A stretch of 64,000 bases of DNA from contig QJPP01000278.1 of NCBI GenBank assembly GCA_003996215.1, positions 127,938 through 191,937 on the forward strand. Reading direction: 5' to 3'. The DNA comes from Jaltomata sinuosa (Eukaryota; Streptophyta; Magnoliopsida; Solanales; Solanaceae). The stretch's first letter is position 1, and every line of letters starts with the position of its first letter. This document shows positions 22,790 through 33,778 of this stretch, one piece after another. The notes below the pieces were generated by a model. That model was not told the origin of the DNA. It did not search any database and saw only the letters and a program-made list of their open reading frames with translations. The translations under genes were made by a program, and so were the position numbers.

Positions 22790-22792
22790 AAC

Positions 22793-24203
22793 ATGTCTTC
22801 TACCATAGGTAATGCTGAGAGGAGCTCACGATGGCAGACAGCTCCCCCCTCTACCAACCCAACCTCAAAGGGGAAAAAAGTCTCATCTTCCCGTGATCAA
22901 GTCGTAGAGAAGGAGAGGGTTTGGTTCAGAATGAAGGGCATGAAGGTAATTTATGATCGTGATATTGGTAGGTCCTTCAATAAAGAGTAAAGCTTTAACC
23001 TGGATGCAGTGGGGGATAACCTCCCCAACATCCCCACTCAGTTTTCCAACCGACAGTGGCAACCATTTCTAGAGGTACCTAGAAACTACTACAAGGAGTT
23101 AGTCCGGGAGTTCTTTGCCTCATACCAAGCCACACAAGATGCTAAAGGCTACAAAGGGGGTTGTGAAACATTCCCCACAGTGGACTTAGTTTTTGTGCGG
23201 GGTAAAGAAATCAAAATCACCCTCGCTGCAATTAATGCTATCTATTGGAGCACTCTCATTGAACCATCCCCTTAGCTCATGGATAAGCTACTTCTCAAGC
23301 GCAAACCTCTTGAATGGATGGATCCTATCATTGCTCCTGATGAACCTCTCTGGGATACTTTAGGGGGTAAAATCTTATGCTAGACTTTGTACTTTGAGGT
23401 GCACCTATGGTATGATTTTGTTCGCTCTCGCTTCACCTGATCTCAGAACGACCAAAAGGTCACATGTGATGGGGCCATTCTTATAGCTACTATCATGGTA
23501 GGGGATCATATTAACATTGGTGAGGTCATCACCTTGGTGATAAAAAGGAAGGCGTGTAGGGGTTGTGATGCATTCTACTTTCCAATGTTAATCAGTAAAC
23601 TTTGTGCACACGCTAGCGTTCCTTACTTTGACTTTGAAGCCCCTACTCCATCCATTCGTGTGCTAGATATTGATAAAAAAACTGATTGGGATGCTCCTCA
23701 TTACAAAAAGCGTAGGAAAGAGGATTTCGTGGAAGATGAGGATGATTACTCTGATGCTGAATTACATGCCTCCTCTCCTTCTCTTCCTACTTTAGAAACA
23801 CACACATACTGCCGATGCACCTAGAGAGCAAGTATCTAAAAGTGGGCTCCAAGATATGGTTGAAAAAACTTAAAATCATGTGAGGCAATTGAGGGATTTG
23901 TCAAATGATCTACCAGGATTTATTGAGAGGGGAGTGAAGAGGGCCATCAAAGGAGTTGTGGAGAAAGTGTCCACTCTTTTCAAAAGGGTGGATGTTTGTG
24001 AAAAATATATCAAGATGCTCCAAAAGGACCTCAAGAAGGATATAGGTAAGTCTCCAGTCGAAGAGGTAGATTTGAATACCCTACCTCAACCTCGCACCAT
24101 TCCTGGCCCCCTGAATAACTTATTGGAGTCCCTTATGGATAATGAGGAGGAGTTACCTGGTGATGATGAACCAGCTACGGATGATGATGATGATGAGGCC
24201 TAG
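22793..24203 (+). pseudogene. C: post-pol reading frame (plant transposon-type protein)
   Basis: The ATG at 22793 opens MSSTIGNAERSSRW. Open pieces at 22793, 23009 and 23495 share one frame, broken by TAA (22988), TAG (23273) and others; a frameshift lies near 23825. The core RNYYKELVREFFASYQATQD...VDLVFVRGKEIKITLAAINAIY (23079-23250) is homologous by eye to 31700-31850 in A. I associate it from memory with a family annotated as putative plant transposon protein. The C-terminus is acidic (ends DDDDDEA). It takes the place of the env-like gene of Athila elements. No signal peptide or membrane segment is visible, so it does not look like an envelope protein. The function is unknown. Confidence 0.7.
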
Positions 24204-24242
24204 TCCTTCAGGGAGTTCCACCTTTTTTTCCTTGAGCTATTA

Positions 24243-24258
24243 GCATTGAGGTCAATGC
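24243..24258 (+). promoter_or_regulatory. C: hairpin after the post-pol frame
   Basis: GCATTGAGGTCAATGC has a 6-bp stem with loop AGGT, 39 nt after the stop codon. A carries GCATTAGGGACAATGC at 33185-33200 in the equivalent place. Confidence 0.55.
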
Positions 24259-26276
24259 TTCTTTTGTGGGAAGGGGTGGCTTTACTTGCTTTTTGTTGGT
24301 TTCCCGTGATTGGGCTTGAGATATTGTTTTTATTTCCCTTGCTGGGCCTTGTTGGAATTTTTAGTTATGCTAGATTTGATTTGTCCCTTGTCGTGAATAT
24401 TTTAGATGACTGTGATGCTTATTCCCCTTGCCGAGCCTTTTGTTTATGATTGGCTTGTTTTGAGCTTAATTGTCCTCTCATCGGGCTTGATTTTTGTTGT
24501 TGATATTGTGTTGCCAGGTTGGTCTTACATGCCCGATTGTCTTACTACTCGTACTTTGTAAATGCGCTAAAGTCCTACATCAAGGCTTGTTCTTAAATGA
24601 ATCATGAGCGCAAAATTCGGTTATCGCCTTATTAATAGTAGTTTAGCAATAAACTCCGAGGGTTTTCTTAATTCCACGATTCTTTCCCAAGGAGCAAAAG
24701 TTTTCTTTATCTTTCTTTTTCTTTTGTTTTTGGTGTCGAACCGGGTTGGTGTTTTCCTATGATAGATTGAGAGGCAACTTTCTTAAGGGAAAATGTCAAG
24801 TTTTAGTTTAAAATTGAGTACGTAGTTGTTTGTCTCGAAATAGACCCCCAAAAAAAATTCCTTGCCAAATTGTTTTTGAAATAAAAGGAAGAAGGGAAAT
24901 GATTTTTTGAGGAAAGCATTCTCTTATCATGACTTGCACACTCTCGCTTTGGCTTGATTGACTCATAAACGAGTATGTAATGAACTCAGAATAGCTTGTC
25001 GAAAGTCATTTGTCCTAATTGATTTTAAGACCAATGAAAGAAGTCATATGGCATGATGCCTTGCATGGTGAGGCTTTACCTTGATTCTCGTGCATATGTG
25101 TCATCTAGAACTTGCCCTGAATGTGATTCAAGAAGAAATTCTAGGTGTTACCGAGCTTGGAAAATGACCTTAGTCCTTTTTTGATAGCCACTTCACCTAA
25201 ATGACTTCCCATGACATCAATCCTAGTGAACCCCTTTGAGCTTGCAACCGTTCTTTTGCACTTTGTTAATACCTTGACCTTTTTGAATCTTTATCTTAGT
25301 ACCCGTCCTCCCTAATTGCTTGAAAGTAAAAAGTAGGTTGAGGGCCTAACTTTGGGGGCGAATGAAAAGATAACATAGGCAAATGCCTAAGTTTGGGGGT
25401 GTATGCGATAAAATGAGGAGAATAAAAGGAATGCACTTCAAGTGCAAGGTAGCACCTTAGGTTGAATTGAAAATTGCTCCAAAAGACAATCTAATGAGCA
25501 AAAAATGAAAAGAAAAATTTAGGTGCTACCAAATGAAGGCGATACAAGGAGTTGAATGATTATGATTGAAAAGGTGAATCTTGGGTTGTGTGAGGGAGAA
25601 ATAAGGTGAAGTTGAAATCTAAAAATATGAGCGGTGTTCGAAATGATAACAAAGAGCGTTAGGGAGGTGTAGACACTTGAACCACATGAAATCCTCACCT
25701 TATCCCTAGACAACATCGTAACTCGCAAGTCCTTGGTGATTCCGAGCTTGGCTACCCTACATTAGTGGTGATTTACATGAAAGACAAGCCTATGGTTCGA
25801 CGTATGTGCACTTGAACTTCCTTGAGAGAGTGAGAGTATTCTTGGTTATCCTATAATCCTATGGTTTTGAGAATTTCATGATTGTGAGTAGGATTCTCTC
25901 TTGCGGTGAGTGGCATAATGCACTCGAATTGAAACATGAAGTCTCTATTTTAATTGAGAGGAATGAATGAGACAAGTTATGTGGTGAATCTTGAGGCAAA
26001 CCTTGACGGTCCATGCCAATGAATTGAGAAGCTTAAATGTATTTTTTGAATGATCAAATTGCCTTAGTTTTAAATGAGAAATGAAGTCTTTTTGAAAAAG
26101 GTTTTGAAATGACCAATTGCCTTAATTTTGTAATGGTTCAAATTGAGATGAGCATTGTAGTTGAGACTTTTGTTTGAGTCTTTTTGTTTATTCTCTTTCT
26201 TAACTTTTAGTATAGATTATTCCTTTGTGCCTTAATTAAATCTAGAGCATAATTCATTTCTAGCCTTGTAAGTATC

Positions 26277-26294
26277 TTGCTTAAGGACAAGCAA
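26277..26294 (+). promoter_or_regulatory. C: AGGA-loop hairpin upstream of the PPT
   Basis: TTGCTT-AAGGAC-AAGCAA has a 6-bp stem, 19 nt before the 3' LTR. The PPT AAGTTTGGGGGTT (26301-26313) follows. Confidence 0.6.
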
Positions 26295-26313
26295 TAGTTC
26301 AAGTTTGGGGGTT

Positions 26314-27821
26314 TGATAAGTCAATAACCTACCAACTTATTGAGCCTCTATACATGAATTATTGCTATGTTTTAAATAGATTTAGAGGTTCTTATGGCTT
26401 TTATTGATGTCTATGCAGGTACTTGTGATCAAAGATGGAAAACAAGGAAATGGAACCAAAAAGAGCTTAAAAGGAGTGAAGTGTGAAGTGATCGAAAAAT
26501 ACAAAGATTCTTCCCTAAGATACGGTACTTGTGCGACACGCATAAGCCATGGTGCGTTCCTCACCACTCACCGCATGAAGCTTTGAATTACCTGAAGAAT
26601 CGATCATGGGGTGCGGCCGTTGTGCGATGCACACAACTCATTGTGGAAACTTCACCCCCTTCGCATGACGTCTCCCAAGTCAGCTGAGTCACTGGTTCAA
26701 ATGAAGAAGGTGCGTGACACGCACATGCTGACGTGCGAACTGTACATCGCGCCGTACACCACCTGAAGGGCAATTTTGTCCTTAAATTAGTGATATTTTG
26801 GGGAAGTATAAAAGGCCAATTTAGGCACAATTGTAAATAACATTCTTTAGTCTTGAATATTTTGAAGAGCTTTTACCTTTGAGAAAAAGTTTTCCTCTCC
26901 AAGAAGAAGAAGGTTTCAATCTATTCTTTTTTCAAAATCATGGTTAACCATTTGTGTACTCAAATTGAGCATAGAACTTGAAGTTACACTTGAATGAAAA
27001 GGATTTTGACTTACCCATTTGGTATATCTCTTTCCTTGGCTATGAGTGGCTAATTTCAATTGTCTAGAGATGTGTTGATAATGGGTTCTTTACAAATGGG
27101 TGTGGGTGTTGCTTATTCTTACTTATCATTTCTTATTTGACATGATTCTAGTAGTTTCACCGAGTTTTAATCCTAAAATTGGTGGTTGCAAACATTAATC
27201 TTCATTACTTCACTATGTTGTTGCTTGAAAGAAAATTTCATGGTTTTGGATATGATATTACTACTAGGAACTTGGGATTCCATTCAGATTTGAGGCTAGA
27301 AATAGCTCATATCTACGAAATCACCCACTTAAGGGTCTAAGCTATAGATAATGTGACCTCCCCAAGCTTGATCTTGGTTGTTTCTTGATTTATCCGATAG
27401 TCCTCTAACTGGGATTATCGTATATATGGGTTTTGATCGTGAGATAAACAACCACACCCATGACCAAGGCTACCTATGTCAATGAGTGAAAATAAGTGTG
27501 AATAGACAAACACCCTATCCCACATTAAAGCCCCATTGGATACACATCCCTAGTCACCTACACAATTAGGTACACCCATTTTACTTTCTTGCTTTAATAC
27601 GAATTGTGATTGTTGTGACAGAATCCCAATTCTCCCAATCTTTTAGTTTCGTGTTTTTAAACAATTACTCTCCTGTTAAAGTCATTTCACTACAATCTTC
27701 ATATTGCTATCGCCAAGTCTCTGTGGGTACGACCCTGAAACCTGTTGAGTACTTATAAATGTGTTTTCCTGGACGATTATCGTGCCTCCATCTTTAGGGA
27801 GTACGATTTGAGGGTTTATCA
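26314..27821 (+). repeat. C: 3' LTR
   Basis: It starts TGATAAGTCAATAA and ends GTTTATCA, followed by TSD GCAGG. TATA box at 26807-26814. The dyad-word cluster lies at 26520-26760. Confidence 0.9.
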
Positions 27822-27826
27822 GCAGG

Positions 27827-28310
27827 CTTCTTGAAAAGGAATCACTATTTAATTTTGATGAACAGTGCTTGAAGGCATTTGAGGAGTTGAAACACAGGTT
27901 GACAAAGGCACCAATTATTGTGGCTCCAGATTAGTCCCTACCATTTTAGTTGATGTGTGATGCCAGAGGGTATGCTGTTGGGGCCGTTCTTGACTAACGC
28001 TATAACAAGATCATGCATCCAGTATACTATATGAGCAAATCATTAAATAGAGCACAACGAAATTATATGGTGACCAAAAAAGAGATGTTGGACATCGTCT
28101 ATGCGTTTGAGAAATTCAAAGCATATCTCTTGGCATCCAAAGTGGTGGTATACACTGATCATGCAGCCATCCGATACTTAATGTCAAAGAAGGATGCAAA
28201 TCCTAGGTTGATCAGATGGGTATTATTGCTACAGTAGTTTGATTCTGAGGTAAAGGATAGAAAAGGGACAGAAAATCAAGTTGCGGACCACTTGTCGCGA
28301 TAGAGGAGAA
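27827..28310 (+). pseudogene. A: end of RT and RNase H
   Basis: LLEKESLFNFDEQCLKAFEELKHRLTKAPIIVAP, then RNase H: LMCDARGYAVGAVLD, HPVYYMSKSLNRAQRNY, TKKEMLDIVYAFEKFKAYL, VVYTDHAAIRYLMSKKDANPRLIRWVLLLQ and KGTENQVADHLSR. All four acidic positions (D, E, D, D) are still present, but stops occur at 27994 and 28236. The order and wording are Athila-like. Confidence 0.85.
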
Positions 28311-28362
28311 TGCACATCCAACTGAGGATCTTGATCTTGATGATACCTTTCCTGACGAGAGG

Positions 28363-29686
28363 TTGTTGGTTGTGTCCCATGAAACATTCCCTTGGTATGT
28401 TGACTATGCTAATTTTCTAGTTGCAGGTGTGATACTAGAAGATGTCAAGAACTACCAAAAGAAGCGGTTCTTGCGAGATGTCAGACATTACTACTGGGAG
28501 GAACCTTACCTATTCAGGATTTGTGCAGATAATATTATCCGGAGATGTGTCTCTGAAGATGAGATCCTCCCCATCTTGAAAACATGTCATGACTCTCTAG
28601 TAGGGAGTCACCATTCGGGGAACAGAAGCCAAGGTATTGGAATATGGCTACTATTGGCCAATATTGTACAATGATGCGAATTAACTTGCAAGGAGTTGTG
28701 ATCAATGCCAAAGACAGGGAACCATATCAAGGAGGCATGAGATGCCTTTAAACTTTATGCTAGAATTTGATCTCTTTGACGTGTAAGGGATCGACTTCAT
28801 GGGACCTTTTGTTAGTTCTCAAGGCATGAAGTACATCCTGGTTGCAGTTGACTACGTCTCCAATTAGGTGGAGGCAATTGCTTTATCAAATAATAAAGCT
28901 AGAAGTGTCATCGATTTTCTCTAGAAGAGCATCTTCACTAATTTTTGCACACCTCGTGCCATAATTAGTGAAGGTGGCTCTCACTTCTGTAATAAATAAT
29001 TTTCTGGGCTACTTGAAAAGTGCGGAGTTAAGGACAAGGTAGCCTTCCCTTACCATCGTCAAACAAGTGGACAGGTCGAAGTGTCCAACAGAGAGATCAA
29101 GAGAATATTGGCTAAGACTGTCAATGCGAACCATACAGATTGGTCCCAAAATCTGGATAATGCTCTGTGGGCATATCGCATGGCATACAAGACCGAAATT
29201 GGCATATCTCCATACCGATTGGTGTTTGGAAAGGCATGTCACTTACTGGTGGAACTAGAGCACAAAGCACTTTAGAAATTGAAGAAACAAAATCATGACT
29301 TGGAGGAGGTTGCAAAGTTCAGGGTGTCACAACTGACTGAATTAGAGGAGTTATGATTTCACTCATATGAAAGTGCAATGCTATACAAAGAGAAAATAAA
29401 AGTGGTATATAATAGGAAGATTGTGTGTAGAGAATTTCAACCTGGAGATGTTGTGTTGCTGTTTAATTCGCTGTTGAAGTTGTTCCGGGGAAATCTTAAA
29501 TCTAAATAGTCTGGACCTTTCAAGGTCATAAGCATGTCTCCATATGGAGCAGTTGAGTTGGAGTCTGAAGATCGTTCTCGGACATTCAAGGTTAATGGCC
29601 AACGGGTGAAACATTACCTTGGCATTCCTGATGGTGACAAAATTATTAAGGAACTTTGTCTCAAGGATGGACCGGTGCCAGAATAA
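28363..29686 (+). pseudogene. A: integrase of Athila-like element
   Basis: The zinc region is RDVRHYYWEEPYLFRICADNIIRRCVSEDE (28476-28565) with CHDSLVGSHH. The core follows: DFMGPF (first Asp, about 28795), YILVAVDYVSN, then AIISEGGSHFCNK (about 28960) where the family has ISDGG, so the second Asp is Glu. VAFPYHRQTSGQVEVSNREIKRIL keeps the third acidic residue. ALWAYRMAYKTEIGISPYRLVFGKACHLLVELEHKA and the C-terminal FQPGDVVLLFNS...LKSK*SGPFKV follow. It ends with a stop at 29684. Several nonsense codons and shifts are present. There is no chromodomain, as is usual for Athila. Confidence 0.85.
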
Positions 29687-29705
29687 TCGTGGGTAACGTG
29701 TCAGG

Positions 29706-29747
29706 TCGTGACGTTAAATCAGGCGCTACTTGGGTGGCAACCCAAGT
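29706..29747 (+). other. A: post-pol landmark
   Basis: TCGTGACGTTAAATCAGGCG...TTGGGTGGCAACCCAAG lies 20 nt after the integrase stop. It is shared with C (20694) and D (62587). GTTGGGAGGCAACCC-type words after pol are a recurring Athila feature. Confidence 0.65.
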
Positions 29748-29869
29748 TTAGTGCTTTCTTTTTATTTATAGTGTTTATTTTTGTAGTTGAAATAAAGTTA
29801 TGGGTGTTCAATGTGCAGAGAAGGATAGAGGCAAGAAGTTAATAAAGTTGATGAAATACATAAAATAAG

Positions 29870-30320
29870 GTAAAGCACAACGGAGGACAAAATGGACCAT
29901 TTTCACTGAAAATGGACCATTTTGTCATCCGTTGTAACTTCCAAAAAGATAGAAGCCACAGGTTTGGGATAAGGCGGAACGGCCACCAAAATAGTCTGTT
30001 CCTTCAAAGATTGGTTCATTTTATGCACTGTTTTGAGAGGAAAAAATTATAAAAATGGAAAATTGAGATTCAAAGGGTTTAAATTACCTGTTTTAAATTT
30101 CCTTCTCCCATTCACGCATGGTAACCACCCCTTTAAGTTCCCACATACCATAAATCCCTCTCCCACTTCCTTTCTATCCCTCAACTCCTTCGATCTGTAT
30201 CTCCCTCAAATTGCTTTCTTTCTTCTTTGACTTCTTATTTTTCTCCTCCATCACCACTGCACAAAGGCACAACTGACCCCCGATCCCATCCCCATCTTTC
30301 TCTTCATCAAACTTATTAGG
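29870..30320 (+). promoter_or_regulatory. A: putative internal promoter and leader of the post-pol gene
   Basis: Several AATGGACC-type words (AAAATGGACCATTTT, TTGTCATCCGTTGTAAC) lie at 29885-30020. The A LTR has the same words upstream of its TATA box (2540-2575, 37025-37075). TATAAAAA at 30048 and a CT-rich leader (30100-30290) follow, ending at a donor-like AG|GTATGT (30320). The promoter function is inferred from the arrangement. Confidence 0.45.
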
Positions 30321-31173
30321 TATGTATTTTTTGTCCTACTTACTCCTTTTGATTGCTATAGGGTGTACAACCCTTATTCTATCTCTCTAATTAAAGACTT
30401 GGGTTCATGTGGTTGATGATTGTGAATTAAGGAACCCTAGTAGCTAGAATTGAAAAGGGAGATAGAGAGGGGTTGGATGCATGATGTTTCGCTAATTAGG
30501 TATGAAATTGGGTGATGGATACTTCATTTTGAAATTTGGTAGAACTCATGGGAAGTCTGAGTACCATGGTAATAATTATTATTGTATCTGTAATTAGGTT
30601 GGTGATTACGGGAGGATTACATTCTTGCAATTCTGATGATCATAGTGTATTTATTTGATTTTTTCCCTTGTATGAAAAATCCCAAATTGTTAGTTTTCTC
30701 TCCCCACGGTTAGTATTAAGACCCATAGAAGTACTCTACGGATTACAACCTTAATCGTGGGGGTAAAAACTTGGAATTTGGGATTCCTGATCATCATTTT
30801 GACTCATGAAACGACTTGCTATACCAACACTTGATCGTTTATTGAAGAATAATGAAAGGTTGAATATTTTTATGTTCTTTGTGTTGCCAAATGGATGGAG
30901 GAACAAACCATTTCAACATAAAACAGATTATTTTACTAAGCATTTTAATTAAAAATTCATACTGGTTTTTGTTTGCCAAAATGGCTGAAGAAACGGTCTG
31001 TTTCACCTAAGAATGGACCGTTAGTTCAATCGTTTTAATGATCTGTTTTTCCTGGGTTTCTATTTAGCCAAGACAGGTAAGGATACAATCCGTCTTCTCC
31101 AAGAATGGACCGTTGCCTTGACCATTTCAGGCTTTTAATAGTATGTACCTACTGGTTTAGTGTGGATACTAAC
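30321..31173 (+). other. A: non-coding stretch, possible leader intron
   Basis: AT-rich, without an open frame. A second cluster of AATGGACCGTT-type words lies at 30890-31130. Possible acceptors are at 31156-31160 (GGTTTAG) or near 31139 (TTTTAATAG). I cannot decide between them. Confidence 0.4.
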
Positions 31174-33160
31174 ATGTTCAATGCATGTATGGTTCGTAAA
31201 AATCCACCAAACCTAGGAGGCAATAGTCGGGGTCCAGCTTGTCGGGGAAAAGAAATACAAACCCGACTAGTAGATGAACTGAAAGAATGCAAACAAGAAG
31301 TTTCCCCACTAGTGCAGCCTCAAACTCGATGGAGGGTGCAGTGAGTGAGCCTTAGACCTGAACCATCCTAGTCTTAAGAGGGGGGTTCATCATCTTCATC
31401 CTCATCTGATTCTGACCACTAACCCGAGGCTTCAGGAAGTTTTATCCCCATCGCCAAACAACAAAGGTTAAATGAACAGAGGCAAAAGGACAACCAGTAC
31501 TGGGACAGCATTCAGCGGGGTGTTGCAAGTATGAAAAAGATCTACAATGCAAGGATAGAGTAAAGTAAGTGGGGTTATCAAAACAGGGGGACTGCCGATG
31601 ATATCAGAATCAATTCAGCAGGCCTTGTTGAGTATCTGACACTCTATGCCTTATACAAACACTATCAGCTCGACTGGATGAGTGACTCACTAGGTCAATA
31701 CTACCCCACATTAGTTCGAGAGTTCTATGCTGCCTACCTGGCCACTATACAGAGTAGTGTGTCAAAGGACACACCACTAAAGTCACTCTCGGCTCTAGAC
31801 AGGGTGCACCTCCCAGGTACAGACATTGACATCTCAGAATGAACCATAAATCACTTTTGTTTTGGGCCTGAATATATTACACCAACAACTACTTTTGAAT
31901 ACACTCACAAGCTGAATAACCGGAAGTTTTAACAGGGTTGGTTAGCATCTGGGATAACTGACAAGGAGCCACCATCCTTCTCGGAGGCCATGCCCATCAT
32001 ACAAGTTCTAGTAAAGAGATGTACATATACAGCTAATGCTAACTATGGGTGATGACACTCTGACCAAAGATAGGGCAGTATTAATAGCAAGTCTACTGTC
32101 TCAGTTCCCAATTAATTTTGGGCGGTTGATTGCACTCAAGATACAGGGGAGGGCAGCCAGATCAGGCACCACCATGCCATTCCCATGAATCATCACGAGG
32201 ATATGTCAGGCCATTGGTCTCTTTTTTCACTTGGTTTGACAAACTGTTGACAACTACCAGGCACCAGGACATTGCCAAGTCAAAGGATGAGAATTGGGCT
32301 GCTGCCAAGGTGGTTCAACCTTCCCCCACATTGACAGACACACCCTTAGAGCAGACATCTGGGACGTCAGGTGAGGAAGCAGTTGTAGGCCTTACACAGC
32401 CCATAGGATCACCACCTACAACAACTTTTAATCTTATCGTGTCATCTGCTGATTCTCTGAGCCCTTCCACTATACCACCACTAGAGTCGGCTGCTCTATA
32501 TGATTATACTAGAGAGGGTTTCATGTCAGTGGCCTACAAGGCCAACTATGTAGACAGGCAGGTCTGTAGTTTGCTGAATGACTTGGGGCTATTCATTATG
32601 AGTGCAATTGATGCTGCACTGACACTACTTTGGAGATGCATTGAGTTGTTTCATGCCTGGTTTGATAGCTTCGAGATTCATATGAAAGAAGACATAAACT
32701 CGACTTCATCCAAATCTGACATTGAGACGTTGAGGGAGGAGATGACCTAGTCTAGAAGGAATGTTATAGAGCTATAGTCTCGCCCTGTTCTGATATTTGG
32801 TGATCTTGTTGCACCAACCCAAACGGTACTTACATCACCTGCACCTCCAGTTGTTTGACTTTCCTACCCTATCCCACTTCCCTGAGATTTGTGAAAGCAA
32901 CCACGTGACGATGATGGCACCGAGCTTACACAGCTTGAGGTAGAGCATGAGAAGGATAGGTTGATGAGGCTAGGGATGAGAGATTCATTGGACGATCAAC
33001 GCCAACCCAGTGGATAGGGGTCATCTTCCAGCACATCCGCAACTACAGTTCATGTGCTAGTGGGTGAACTAGTGCCCCTCCGGCACTTTCCGATCCTTCT
33101 ATACATGTGGCAGACACGCAGACACCTTATCCAAGTGCCTAGGGCGCCATAGGTAAGTCT
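31174..33160 (+). pseudogene. A: post-pol reading frame (plant transposon-type protein)
   Basis: The ATG at 31174 or 31189 opens MFNACMVRKNPPNLGG. The core QYYPTLVREFYAAYLATIQSSV...DRVHLPGTDIDIS*xTINHFCFGPEYITP (31700-31890) aligns with the C frame (YY..LVREF.A.Y.AT, then V...G..I.I). A longer open piece at 32130-32750 is in another frame and carries a Ser/Thr/Pro-rich linker. Many stops are present. There is no membrane segment or signal peptide. Its function is unknown. Confidence 0.65.
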
Positions 33161-33778
33161 CACTTTACTTGCTTTATTTTCTTGGCATTAGGGACAATGC
33201 AACCCTTTTTAGTGAGGGGTGAGGCTGCCCGATTGTCTGCCCTTGGATTTTTCTTGCCAACTTCATTTCCTGAGGGTGTTTCATTTCATGTTGAATCGGT
33301 ATGTGTAGCTTAGGTTATTGTTTTTTTAACATGAAGAATATCAGGATGACTAAAGCAGTGATGTCTTGTAAATCAAGCATGATTTAGATTATTTTTGTGC
33401 TCTCGTCCCAATAGATGCTCTGATTTGTGTGGCTCTACATATAACATTATAGTTGTTGAGAATAATGACTGTGGATATGTGAACATATGCATTGAGATTG
33501 GTAGTCGACAGTTAGAACTATATGCCATGTGTGTGTACGGATTTGTTATCTATGATGCATTTTGATGTCTAGAACTTGCCCAATGTGTGTGCGAAGCGAA
33601 ATGAGGAAAGTCAAACTTAGGAAATGATAAAGGCATTCTTGGATGAACCCATTTTCATTCCTTCTTTGACCCGCCTAATGTATTACCTTTGTAAGGCCCA
33701 TTGAGCCTTGAACCTATTCTTTGCAAACCAATGCAAAGCCTACCATTTTTGTTCTAAACTATCCAAATTAATCCAAAC
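33161..33778 (+). other. A: 3' untranslated region, left of S
   Basis: It contains the hairpin word GCATT-AGGGAC-AATGC at 33185-33200. No coding sequence is seen. It continues at 35866 after the solo LTR. Confidence 0.6.

Larger units (their letters stand above)
24204..26313 (+). other. C: 3' untranslated region up to the PPT
   Basis: There is no coding sequence. A hairpin GCATTG-AGGT-CAATGC follows the stop at 24243-24258. Three PPT-like TTTGGGGG words occur (25349, 25392, 26303), and only the last abuts an LTR. The T-rich start (24246-24449) is open by chance and is not recognisable as a protein. Confidence 0.6.
17746..27821 (+). mobile_element. C: pol-less Athila-like element inserted in A
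   Basis: It is 10.1 kb, with LTRs of 1,470 and 1,508 bp and TSD ACAGG (17741-17745) / GCAGG (27822-27826). It has a tRNA-Asp PBS, gag, a post-pol module and a PPT. No protease, RT, RNase H or integrase is present between 20640 and 20694, so it depended on proteins from other copies. The A frame is cut at PIYR and resumes with RLLEKESLFNF. Confidence 0.9.

Noticed and set aside
24246..24449. Hydrophobic 67-residue frame, possible membrane protein
   Set aside because: It is T-rich 3' untranslated sequence after the post-pol frame, which makes hydrophobic codons by composition. It has no counterpart in A.
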